From Terribacillus saccharophilus (GTDB taxonomy: Bacteria > Bacillota > Bacilli > Bacillales > Amphibacillaceae): a stretch of DNA of 64,000 nucleotides. A program made the translations under genes and the position numbers. Where the stretch lies: the NCBI RefSeq assembly GCF_002272745.1, contig NZ_NPBD01000002.1:682001-746000 (forward strand), given 5' to 3'. Positions within the stretch are counted from its first letter, which is position 1, and each line of letters begins with the position of its first letter. The notes under the pieces were generated by a model, which searched no databases, was not told the origin of the DNA, and was given only the letters and a program-made list of their open reading frames with translations. This document shows, one piece after another, positions 1-7,263 of this stretch.

Positions 1-366
1 ATTGAAAATAAGAGGCATCAGTAAACCTATACCGATTGCTTGTAGAACGCGTGCCACCATCAACATTTCGAAATTCAAACCAATAGCTGCAACCAATGTA
101 CCGATGATTGTACTTGTGAGTGAAGTGATAAATAACTGTCTAGTTGTAAACCTCTGCAGCAATAATCCGCTTATTGGACTTATAATACCAAGAACAAGCA
201 AGAAACCTGTTGTTAGCCACTGAGCGGTTGCAGCCGAGATTTGGAACACTTCCATCAAATTACTGAGCGCAATATTTAATGCATTTTCACTGAGAATTCC
301 AACGAAACCGCATATGAGCAATGACGCCATAATACCCCTAGTGTTGTATTGTTTATTTGCTTCCAT
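1..366 (-). CDS. MFS drug efflux transporter, DHA2 type (5' part only)
   Basis: The gene runs off the left edge of the window; only about the first 122 residues are present. They form closely spaced hydrophobic segments, including a second helix of the kind AQWLTTGFLL and an arginine-led stretch ending GIGLLMPLIFN, which fit the DHA2 (14-helix) proton-driven multidrug exporters of the LmrB/EmrB group in the cytoplasmic membrane. The ATG at 366 has an AAGAAGGGG ribosome binding site. A hairpin at 415-449 separates it from the upstream SnoaL-like gene, so it probably has its own promoter. Substrate unknown. Confidence 0.75.
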   Translation of the reverse strand, partial: MEANKQYNTRGIMASLLICGFVGILSENALNIALSNLMEVFQISAATAQWLTTGFLLVLGIISPISGLLLQRFTTRQLFITSLTSTIIGTLVAAIGLNFEMLMVARVLQAIGIGLLMPLIFN

Positions 367-414
367 CACAATCCCCTTCTTTTAAAAGATGTATTCTACT
401 TTATAGAAAACAAA

Positions 415-449
415 AGATGGGCCAACACATTGGAATGGCTAACCCATCT
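415..449 (-). terminator. Intrinsic terminator of the SnoaL-like gene
   Basis: AGATGGG pairs with CCCATCT around an imperfect inner stem, and the minus-strand copy is followed by TTTGTTTT. It lies 24 bases past the stop of the gene at 473-937. Confidence 0.6.
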
Positions 450-472
450 GTATTAAGGCACATGCCTCAAAA

Positions 473-937
473 TTACTGATTCAGTTCTTTTCTTTCATTC
501 CATACAAAATTGGATGTCCTTTTAGCAATCAACCAGCTTCCGTTTTCATAAACGTACTCATCTTTATAAGAAACAGCTGAAGTGTTATTTATTTTTTTTC
601 CATTCTCGGAACTGATGAGATCTACACGACAATATAGAGTTCCTTCAGCCTTATTTCCGTTTATCGTTACAACATGTTGACCATTGCTGTGATAAACTGT
701 TTCAAAATTTGCTAGGTAACCGTCAAATGCTTCTCCTATTTCTTTTGTCCCCTTCAAACTTGAAGTTAATTCTCCGTTCACATAGGATTCAACACTTGCA
801 TCATTCGTGAAAAGTTCAGTTTGCTTCCAAACTTCTTTCTCATCTGCCAATATCGAGAAATTATCCACCAAATCTCTCAAAGCCCTTACGTTTTCTAATT
901 CATTAAGTTTTTCTTCCAATGATTTATTGTTTTGCAT
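473..937 (-). CDS. SnoaL-like / nuclear transport factor 2-fold protein
   Basis: A 154-residue protein with a helical start and then the alternating strands of the NTF2/SnoaL-like fold (about residues 12-145). Typical landmarks are HSNGQHVVTING and a C-terminal strand ending GSWLIAKR. Such proteins form a cone-shaped pocket and act as small isomerases, hydratases or non-catalytic binding proteins; nothing here identifies a catalytic residue. The start has AGGAGG. It follows the SDR gene on the same strand, 69 bases downstream, and is probably the last gene of an AKR-SDR-SnoaL operon. Specific substrate unknown. Confidence 0.75.
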   Translation of the reverse strand: MQNNKSLEEKLNELENVRALRDLVDNFSILADEKEVWKQTELFTNDASVESYVNGELTSSLKGTKEIGEAFDGYLANFETVYHSNGQHVVTINGNKAEGTLYCRVDLISSENGKKINNTSAVSYKDEYVYENGSWLIAKRTSNFVWNERKELNQ

Positions 938-1006
938 TTTATTCTTCCTCCTAAATGAAAGCTGATTAAAGTATTTGCATTTTAACTAGTTGTAAACGTG
1001 TATTAC

Positions 1007-1852
1007 TCACTCAAAATTTGTTTTGTCGGAAACTTCACGCCAGTTGTTATACTCGGTTTGGCGTCTTTGAAGATACTGATTGATAAAATCTACCATTCCA
1101 GTTCCGCCAATAAATCGGAATGGAGGATTGCTATCCAAAAGTACCGATATCAATGCCTTTGCTAATCTCTCTGGATCGCCCGGTTCATTTTTGTGGAAGG
1201 AATTATAGAAATTCTGCATCTTTTCTCGTTGCTCGTTATAATCCTCGATCTCTAAATCAGAGAATTTTGCCGAAGTCTTTGCATTAGAAAAGTCTGTCCG
1301 AAAAGGACCAGGCTCAACAAGCATGCACCGGATTCCAAATGGCTTAAGCTCAATGTTTAATCCTTCCATCCAACCTTCTAGGGCGAACTTAGAGGCACTA
1401 TACACAGATCCACCTTCTGTTGCTGTGATTCCAACAACAGAACTAACGGTAATGATAGAACCAGAGCGCTGCTTTCTCATGATTGGCAATAGCTCTCGAG
1501 TAAGTCTCATAGTCCCGAATACATTTGTTTCCATTTGCTCGCGTATTTGCTTTTCGGTCGTTTCCTCAAAATAACCGAGTTGTCCATAACCCGCGTTGTT
1601 GACTAAAACATCGATTCGTCCAAACTGTTCTAAAGCTGTGTCCACTGTAGATTTTATTTGTTCATTATTCGTAATATCGAGAGTAGCTATCAGTAAATTT
1701 GACGATTTACCAAGCTCATCTTCCATGCCTGCTGTGTTACGCGCTGTAGCCACAACATTATAGCCTTTGGCTAGTGCTTCCTTTGCAATCGCAACACCTA
1801 AACCTTTGTTTGCTCCAGTTATCAACCATACTTGATTGTTTGTATCCGCCAT
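1007..1852 (-). CDS. Short-chain dehydrogenase/reductase (SDR family)
   Basis: A 281-residue NAD(P)-dependent oxidoreductase. The cofactor loop TGANKGLG is at residues 12-19, NNAG near residue 87, and the catalytic pair is Tyr151 and Lys155 in YSASK with a Ser about 13 residues earlier. The length and the PGPFRT motif after the active site fit the classical SDR group with an extended substrate loop. An AGGTGGG site precedes the ATG. The aldo-keto reductase gene ends 15 bases upstream, so the two are almost certainly co-transcribed. Together they suggest reduction of reactive carbonyls, but the substrate cannot be read from sequence. Confidence 0.88.
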   Translation of the reverse strand: MADTNNQVWLITGANKGLGVAIAKEALAKGYNVVATARNTAGMEDELGKSSNLLIATLDITNNEQIKSTVDTALEQFGRIDVLVNNAGYGQLGYFEETTEKQIREQMETNVFGTMRLTRELLPIMRKQRSGSIITVSSVVGITATEGGSVYSASKFALEGWMEGLNIELKPFGIRCMLVEPGPFRTDFSNAKTSAKFSDLEIEDYNEQREKMQNFYNSFHKNEPGDPERLAKALISVLLDSNPPFRFIGGTGMVDFINQYLQRRQTEYNNWREVSDKTNFE

Positions 1853-1867
1853 GTTATCCCACCTTGA

Positions 1868-2731
<864 letters not shown>

Positions 2732-2821
2732 TCAGTGCTATTTGTACTGTATATATCATTGCTTTTACTACCACTTAATAGTGAGTGGCAGGCGTAAAGT
2801 CCTAATCTGAAGGATCATCAG

Positions 2822-3856
2822 TTAATTGGAGGTATTATAGAATTCATCTGTTGCTCTTGAACGCCAGTTTGAAGGTGTATCACCTTCCCACAGACGAAAT
2901 GCTCTGTAAAATGAATTCTGATCTTCATATCCAAGAAGAAATGCCACTTCTTTTATATCAAGCGAAGGGTCGGACAGAAATGTGCGTGCTTGTTCTCTTC
3001 TGGATTCAGTTAATAGTTGCTTAAAACTTGTTCCTTCTTCCGTAAGTCTGCGCTGCAAGGTTCTATCACTCATTCCCAACTCATTGGCGATAGAATGAAT
3101 ATCAGGACGACCAGCGGATAGATTTTTCTTTACAATCCATTTCACCGATTTAGTAATGGAATTGTTGTGCAGCTGCTTATTTAACGAGTCTTCAAGGGCG
3201 GGAATGAGTATCTCTAACAGTTCTGCATTGTACGATCTAAATGGACGATCCAAATCGCTTGAATTTAATGTTAATCGATTATAAGGAGCGCCAAATTTCA
3301 TTTCACAACCGAAGAATTCTTTGAGAGCTTCTACTTTTCCAGCAGGAATCGGATGTGTAAGTTCAACCAGTCTGGCATTCAAACGATGACCTGTACCTTG
3401 CTGCCCAAGTTCCAGCAGAGTGACCATTGTAATATAAACTAGTAAAGGAGGTGCAGGCTGTTCCAAATAGGGCCATCCTATTTGGATAGTACAGGTTTCT
3501 CCTTCCTCAGCAATCTGAAGTCGCTCCGGAGAACACAGTTGTTTATACCGGGACATACGTAGTAGTGCATCACGATAATTACGCGCATGATAAGGCGCTA
3601 AAAGGCTGGGTGACCACTGTGCGGGAACAGATGTTGTTGTAAGCTTTATAGTGCCTGTAGCAGGATCACCAAGAAGTTCGGAAATAGCCTGCCAAATTGA
3701 AAAATAGTTTGCAGTCGTTACTTCAGCTGGTTCAGTGAGTATCGACAGTGGCAGTTGTGCTTTGCGCAAAACATCAAAAGGTTCAATTTCTAATTGCCGC
3801 AACAAAGCCCACCAAGCTGTTGGGAATTTTATACGGTCTATGGAATGAGCCGTCAT
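2822..3856 (-). CDS. AraC-family transcriptional regulator with arabinose-binding-like N-terminal domain
   Basis: A 344-residue regulator. Residues about 20-205 match the long N-terminal effector domain of the OruR/ArgR-like AraC subgroup, and residues about 240-335 carry the double helix-turn-helix: GRPDIHSIANELGMSDRTLQ for the first and DIKEVAFLLGYEDQNSFYRAF for the second. The ATG at 3856 has a GAAGGAGG site. It precedes the AKR-SDR-SnoaL genes on the same strand with a 102-base gap, so it is the likely regulator of that cluster. A pair of direct repeats at 3942-3981 lies about 90 bases upstream of its start. Confidence 0.85.
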   Translation of the reverse strand: MTAHSIDRIKFPTAWWALLRQLEIEPFDVLRKAQLPLSILTEPAEVTTANYFSIWQAISELLGDPATGTIKLTTTSVPAQWSPSLLAPYHARNYRDALLRMSRYKQLCSPERLQIAEEGETCTIQIGWPYLEQPAPPLLVYITMVTLLELGQQGTGHRLNARLVELTHPIPAGKVEALKEFFGCEMKFGAPYNRLTLNSSDLDRPFRSYNAELLEILIPALEDSLNKQLHNNSITKSVKWIVKKNLSAGRPDIHSIANELGMSDRTLQRRLTEEGTSFKQLLTESRREQARTFLSDPSLDIKEVAFLLGYEDQNSFYRAFRLWEGDTPSNWRSRATDEFYNTSN

Positions 3857-3941
3857 ACATCTTTGCCTCCTTCAGCGCTTAAACTGTATCGTGGTTGTGC
3901 GCTATTCTTGCCAGCTGAACAGTTTTAATTGTAATAAATGA

Positions 3942-3981
3942 ATGACATCCTGTAACTAGCGGCAGATGACATTCTACTAGC
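3942..3981. promoter_or_regulatory. Direct repeat, possible AraC-type operator
   Basis: ATGACATCCTGTAACTAGC (3942) and ATGACATTCTACTAGC (3966) are near-copies 24 bases apart, about 90-115 bases upstream of the regulator gene. AraC-type proteins often bind direct repeats spaced about two helical turns. Function inferred only from position and form. Confidence 0.3.
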
Positions 3982-4228
3982 ATGTTGCGCCAATTCTTCT
4001 GCTAATTATATTTTAGGTGAATTAACAGTGAGTGCTACAGATTTAATCAGTAGCTTCAATCTTTATACCCTTCTATAAAAAGGTATTTTACCCATATCAT
4101 TAAAGAGAACTCAGATTACCCCTACAGCTGTCGTCAAACCAAATAAGGCCATTCTTTTCTTTGGATAATAATTAGGCTTTATTATGCCTAATTCGATGAA
4201 GAAATTAAGGTCGTTTATCTCCATCAAA

Positions 4229-4483
4229 TTAAGATACTTCATCTCGAGAATTTGCCGCTCTATAAAATCCAGCAATCATTCCAAAGCCCGCTCCAACTGC
4301 CTCACCTTTATAGCTATTCAATTGATCAGCACGCCTTAAAGAAGGGAATAAACCAACTACACCTGTTTCCTGTTGCTCTCTATCTTAATCTTCAGGGCCG
4401 AAACTGCTTAAGCTCCTTTATAACAATCTGATGGACCTTTTTTTATTTATCTCCGGAAGGAGTGTTAGCTGCTTAGGATCCAT
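4229..4483 (-). pseudogene. Decayed small gene of unknown function
   Basis: An ATG at 4483 with a GAGGGGG site opens an 85-codon frame that ends in TAA at 4229 but is interrupted by stops at codons 22 and 34. The second half reads well (TGVVGLFPSLRRADQLNSYK and a Gly/Ala-rich stretch AVGAGFGMIAGFYRA). The blocked middle reads sensibly in another frame (VHQIVIKELKQFRP), as if a base was lost in the A-run near 4435 and regained later. From 4224 down to 4111 a further 37-codon frame without a ribosome binding site follows. I do not recognise the family. Confidence 0.45.
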
Positions 4484-4506
4484 CTGATATCCCCCTCAAA
4501 TAAAAA

Positions 4507-4544
4507 AGGACACCAAACAACGCTTTTGCGTCATTTAGTGTCCT
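4507..4544 (-). terminator. Intrinsic terminator, minus strand
   Basis: A 17-bp stem with a four-base loop. On the minus-strand RNA every position pairs (three as G-U), while the plus-strand copy has mismatches, so it works on the minus strand; TTTTTTA follows. It closes the broken coding zone at 4583-5098. Confidence 0.7.
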
Positions 4545-4582
4545 TCAGTTTGCCGGTAGAACTTAACGTTAAATTATTTCAA

Positions 4583-4690
4583 TTATCTTATTAGTTTTCC
4601 TTCTGAGCAGTGTGTGATAATTTCGTCACTATTCTCAAGTTCAGAACCACTCCTCACTCTTACTAGCTTGTTAAAATCAAATCTATTATG
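4583..4690 (-). pseudogene. C-terminal fragment of an unrecognised gene
   Basis: A 36-codon open frame with no start codon and a stop at 4583, reading through RFDFNKLVRVRSGSELENSD. It has protein-like composition, an in-frame stop just upstream at 4691, and the terminator at 4507-4544 just downstream, as expected of the surviving tail of a degraded gene. Confidence 0.3.
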
Positions 4691-4781
4691 TCAACAATTA
4701 AACTTGTGACGTGTATTTCATTATAGAAAGACGGTAATTAGAATGTTAGACATATTTTTATTGCTACAACAAAACAAGATG

Positions 4782-5098
4782 TTACAGAAGATCAAGTATT
4801 AACACTATTGGAACAATACTGCACTCTGCAGAATTATGAAATCTTAGTTCTAATAATATTCTACTTTCGTGTGCATTAAAATGACCGCCAACACCACGGA
4901 AGTTTTTATCGTTCATAAAATTGAATAACTCATTAATCTGACTATGTACACCAGAGAATATTGCTATTTGGGTTTCACTATTAAATATTCCTTCATATAA
5001 ATGATCAAATACTTTCTCGCGTTCTGAATCTACATAGCCTGAGCGCAGCTGAGATAGTTTGATTTTATTTTTGAAAATTTTTCATAATCACCAGTCAT
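4782..5098 (-). pseudogene. Frameshifted ORF of unknown function
   Basis: An ATG at 5098 with a GGGGTGG site begins MTGDYEKFSKIKSN and then stops. One base shorter than needed in the A-run at about 5061-5068, the next frame runs open for 90 codons to TAA at 4782 (QLRSGYVDSEREKVFDHLYE and on to GGHFNAHESRILLEL). Adding one A gives a continuous 105-residue protein. Either a real inactivating deletion or a sequencing error in a homopolymer. I do not recognise a family. Confidence 0.55.
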
Positions 5099-5310
5099 AT
5101 ATCCACCCCATTTATTCACTTGTGCAATCTAGTTAAATACATAATATAGTTATCTACTAGGAAAAGGAAGAAAAATTTACAGATAACGAGGTGAGGAGTC
5201 ACTATATAGGAAAAAATGTATTCGACAATAGTGTAGACATCAACAGATTCAGTTACACAGAAAACAAGTGAGGAACTGAACCCCATTGAAATATTGACTA
5301 GTTTCTTCTA

Positions 5311-5922
5311 TTATATATGCTCTTCGGTCTCGTATTCCTTAACCAATCTATAAAAAGTAGTTTTTCTTAAATCAAGTTTCTTCATTGCGGTAACAGCTGT
5401 TACCTCTCCAGACTTCCAGAGTTTATATACTTGCCTAAACTCTTCTGTTGTATCGATCCTTGGTCTTCCAAACTTCACACCATTCTGCAATGCAACATCT
5501 ATTCCTTCGCGCTGCCTTTTTCGTATTCGATCGCGTTCCTCTTGAGCCATCCAGGAAAGTATCTGTAATACTAAATCAGCAATGAAAGTGCCCATGCTAT
5601 CTTTATATTGGGTTGTATCTAGTAAAGGCATATCCAGCACAATGATATCAGCTTGGATATTTTTTGTAATGTCGTTCCACTCTTGCAGAATTTCTTCTTT
5701 ATTCCTTCCGAATCGGTCCAAGGAGTGGATATACAAAATATCACCTTTTCTAATGATTCGTTTAAGCAGCTGGTAGTTAACTCGGTTAAAATCTTTCCCA
5801 CTTTGTTTATCGATGAAGATGTCTCGTTCATCCAAGCCCTGATTATTCATTGACTCCTTCTGCCGTCCTTCATTTTGATCTTTGCTGCTTACTCGTATGT
5901 ATCCAAATTTTCTCACTTCCAT
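5311..5922 (-). CDS. Serine recombinase / resolvase
   Basis: A 203-residue site-specific recombinase of the resolvase-invertase family. The N-terminal catalytic domain carries YIRVSS with the nucleophile Ser12 and the downstream arginine motif HSLDRFGRN; a long E-helix (about 100-135) leads to a C-terminal helix-turn-helix after GRPRID. The start is placed at the ATG at 5922, which has GAGGTG seven bases upstream, rather than at 5940. The length matches Tn3/Tn552-type resolvases and plasmid multimer resolvases. No transposase is present nearby. The upstream DNA (5965-6090) holds repeats expected of its recombination site. Confidence 0.9.
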   Translation of the reverse strand: MEVRKFGYIRVSSKDQNEGRQKESMNNQGLDERDIFIDKQSGKDFNRVNYQLLKRIIRKGDILYIHSLDRFGRNKEEILQEWNDITKNIQADIIVLDMPLLDTTQYKDSMGTFIADLVLQILSWMAQEERDRIRKRQREGIDVALQNGVKFGRPRIDTTEEFRQVYKLWKSGEVTAVTAMKKLDLRKTTFYRLVKEYETEEHI

Positions 5923-5964
5923 ATTATTACACCTCAGCACTTTATTCTATCTTAATTCTATCAA

Positions 5965-6090
5965 AAGCGTTCGTAAAAGTGTATGTAAAATGAAGAACGT
6001 CCAAAAACTAAATTTTGTATGTTTTTGAACGTCATTTTGGTTATTATTTAATTAGAATGAGAGTGTTCGTAAAAGTGTACATTTAACAAC
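5965..6090. other. Putative res recombination site
   Basis: Upstream of the resolvase, TTCGTAAAAGTGTA occurs twice in direct orientation (5970 and 6066). Between them GAACGTCCAAAAAC faces GTTTTTGAACGTC, and the GTAAAAGTGTACATTTAAC segment is nearly self-complementary. Several related inverted and direct half-sites in about 120 bases next to the recombinase gene are typical of a res site. Not shown experimentally. Confidence 0.5.
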
Positions 6091-6194
6091 ATTGAAGTAT
6101 TAAGTATGAGGAAGCTAAACGCCAATGAATTGTAAAAAAATATTCTACATGATGTATAAGATCTACAAATTTGTGCATAATAGTCTATGTACGA

Positions 6195-6265
6195 TGGGCT
6201 ATAGCCAAGCGGTAAGGCAGCGGGTTTTGGTCCCGTTATCGTTGGTTCGAATCCAGCTAGCCCAG
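6195..6265 (+). tRNA. tRNA-Gln (anticodon TTG)
   Basis: A full cloverleaf: acceptor TGGGCTA/TAGCCCA with discriminator G, D arm GCC AAGCGGTAA GGC, anticodon stem GCGGG/CCCGT with loop TTTTGGT, T arm GTTGG TTCGAAT CCAGC. CCA is not encoded. It is isolated from the other tRNA genes and marks the edge of the accessory region. Confidence 0.95.
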
Positions 6266-6271
6266 TAAAAA

Positions 6272-6294
6272 GATCCCGCCATACAGGCGGGATC
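6272..6294. terminator. Bidirectional terminator between tRNA-Gln and yqgX
   Basis: GATCCCGCC ATACA GGCGGGATC, followed by TTCTTTT on the plus strand and TTTTTAC on the minus strand, so it can end both convergent transcripts. Confidence 0.85.
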
Positions 6295-6299
6295 TTCTT

Positions 6300-6920
6300 T
6301 TATATTAGGAAAGGATTCTTCGCTTGCTCTTCCCCTATCGTCGTTTCTGGACCATGACCTGGATATACTTCATAGAAGTCAGGCAGCGTTAATAATTGAT
6401 CTGTGATGCTTTGCATCAACGTCGGTAAATCTCCGCGATACAAATCCGTTCTCCCGATGCCTCGCTGGAACAACGCATCTCCAACAATAACATACTTTTC
6501 TTTGTGGAAAACGAGAGATACACTTCCTGGAGAATGCCCTGGTGTATGACGTACTTCAAATTCAAAATGACCTAGCTTCATATTACCCGGTCTCAGATTT
6601 TCATCCGCATCTCGTACTGTAATCTGTTTGACTGGGAACATTTTTGAACCATTCTTCCCTGGGTCTCCCAGCCAATCAACTTCTTCTTCATGCAGATAAA
6701 CTGGAATGTGGTAAATATCACGCGCATCATCCACAGCACCGATATGATCGAAATGCGCATGTGTAAGGAGAATTGCCTGCGGACGCAGCTCTTTCTGTTT
6801 GATCCATTCGATTAGTTTGACGCTATCTCCGCCTGGATCCACAATTAGGCAGTCGTTCTTTGATTCAAGTATGTAACAATTCGTTCCCATCGGTCCAAGA
6901 CCTAATGTATGTATTTTCAT
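6300..6920 (-). CDS. yqgX: MBL-fold metallo-hydrolase (glyoxalase II-like)
   Basis: A 206-residue cytoplasmic metallo-beta-lactamase-fold hydrolase. The metal motif THAHFDH lies near residue 55, with later ligands in RHTPGHSPGS, GDALF and YPGHGPET, the pattern of hydroxyacylglutathione hydrolase-like enzymes, which hydrolyse thioesters using two metal ions. The size and position match B. subtilis YqgX, a member of the same family that acts on S-lactoyl thiols. AAGGAG stands 13 bases before the ATG, rather far. Exact substrate here is inferred. Confidence 0.88.
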   Translation of the reverse strand: MKIHTLGLGPMGTNCYILESKNDCLIVDPGGDSVKLIEWIKQKELRPQAILLTHAHFDHIGAVDDARDIYHIPVYLHEEEVDWLGDPGKNGSKMFPVKQITVRDADENLRPGNMKLGHFEFEVRHTPGHSPGSVSLVFHKEKYVIVGDALFQRGIGRTDLYRGDLPTLMQSITDQLLTLPDFYEVYPGHGPETTIGEEQAKNPFLI

Positions 6921-6965
6921 TTTTACTCATCTGCTCCTTCCCGATGAATGCCTTTAAAAAAAGGC

Positions 6966-6994
6966 TCGACAAGTATATATGTGTGTAATACTAT
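6966..6994 (+). promoter_or_regulatory. Sigma-A-type promoter for the small membrane gene
   Basis: TCGACA, a 17-base spacer and TACTAT precede the small gene at 7071. Five of six and four of six matches to the consensus. Confidence 0.4.
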
Positions 6995-7070
6995 ATAGAA
7001 GGTTTGTCAAGCTTCCTCTATCACAAGTATAGCAGGAAACCAATTATTTTGCTCATAGGAGGGCAAGCAA

Positions 7071-7220
7071 GTGATTCTTTCCATCATCTTGTTTTTTATT
7101 GCATTTATTTGTGTTTGCACACTTATTTCCGAATGCAAAAAAAGACAAGTGAAACAGGCGATCTTTACATTTATTTCTGTGATTGTCATTACGTTTCTTT
7201 CCATTGTGAACTTATTATAA
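7071..7220 (+). CDS. Small two-helix membrane protein (YqgW/DUF2759-like position)
   Basis: A 49-residue protein starting at GTG, with AGGAGGG eight bases upstream. It has two hydrophobic helices (SIILFFIAFICVCTLI and FISVIVITFLSIVNLL) joined by a short basic loop containing CKKRQVKQ. The plus-strand promoter at 6966 and the terminator at 7231 make it a complete single-gene unit. B. subtilis and relatives carry a similar two-helix DUF2759 protein beside the same metallo-hydrolase gene; homology here is inferred from size, topology and position. Function unknown. Confidence 0.65.
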   Translation: MILSIILFFIAFICVCTLISECKKRQVKQAIFTFISVIVITFLSIVNLL

Positions 7221-7230
7221 TTCATTGTAA

Positions 7231-7260
7231 AAAGGATCGCTGCAGAAGCAGCGATCCTTT
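7231..7260. terminator. Bidirectional terminator
   Basis: AAAGGATCGCTGC AGAA GCAGCGATCCTTT, perfect 13-bp stem with T-runs on both sides, between the small gene and the convergent LTA synthase gene. Confidence 0.9.
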
Positions 7261-7263
7261 TTG

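Noticed and set aside
5311..5922. Prophage or integrative element integrase
   Set aside because: The protein is a small resolvase-type serine recombinase, not a tyrosine integrase or large serine integrase, and no phage structural genes are present.
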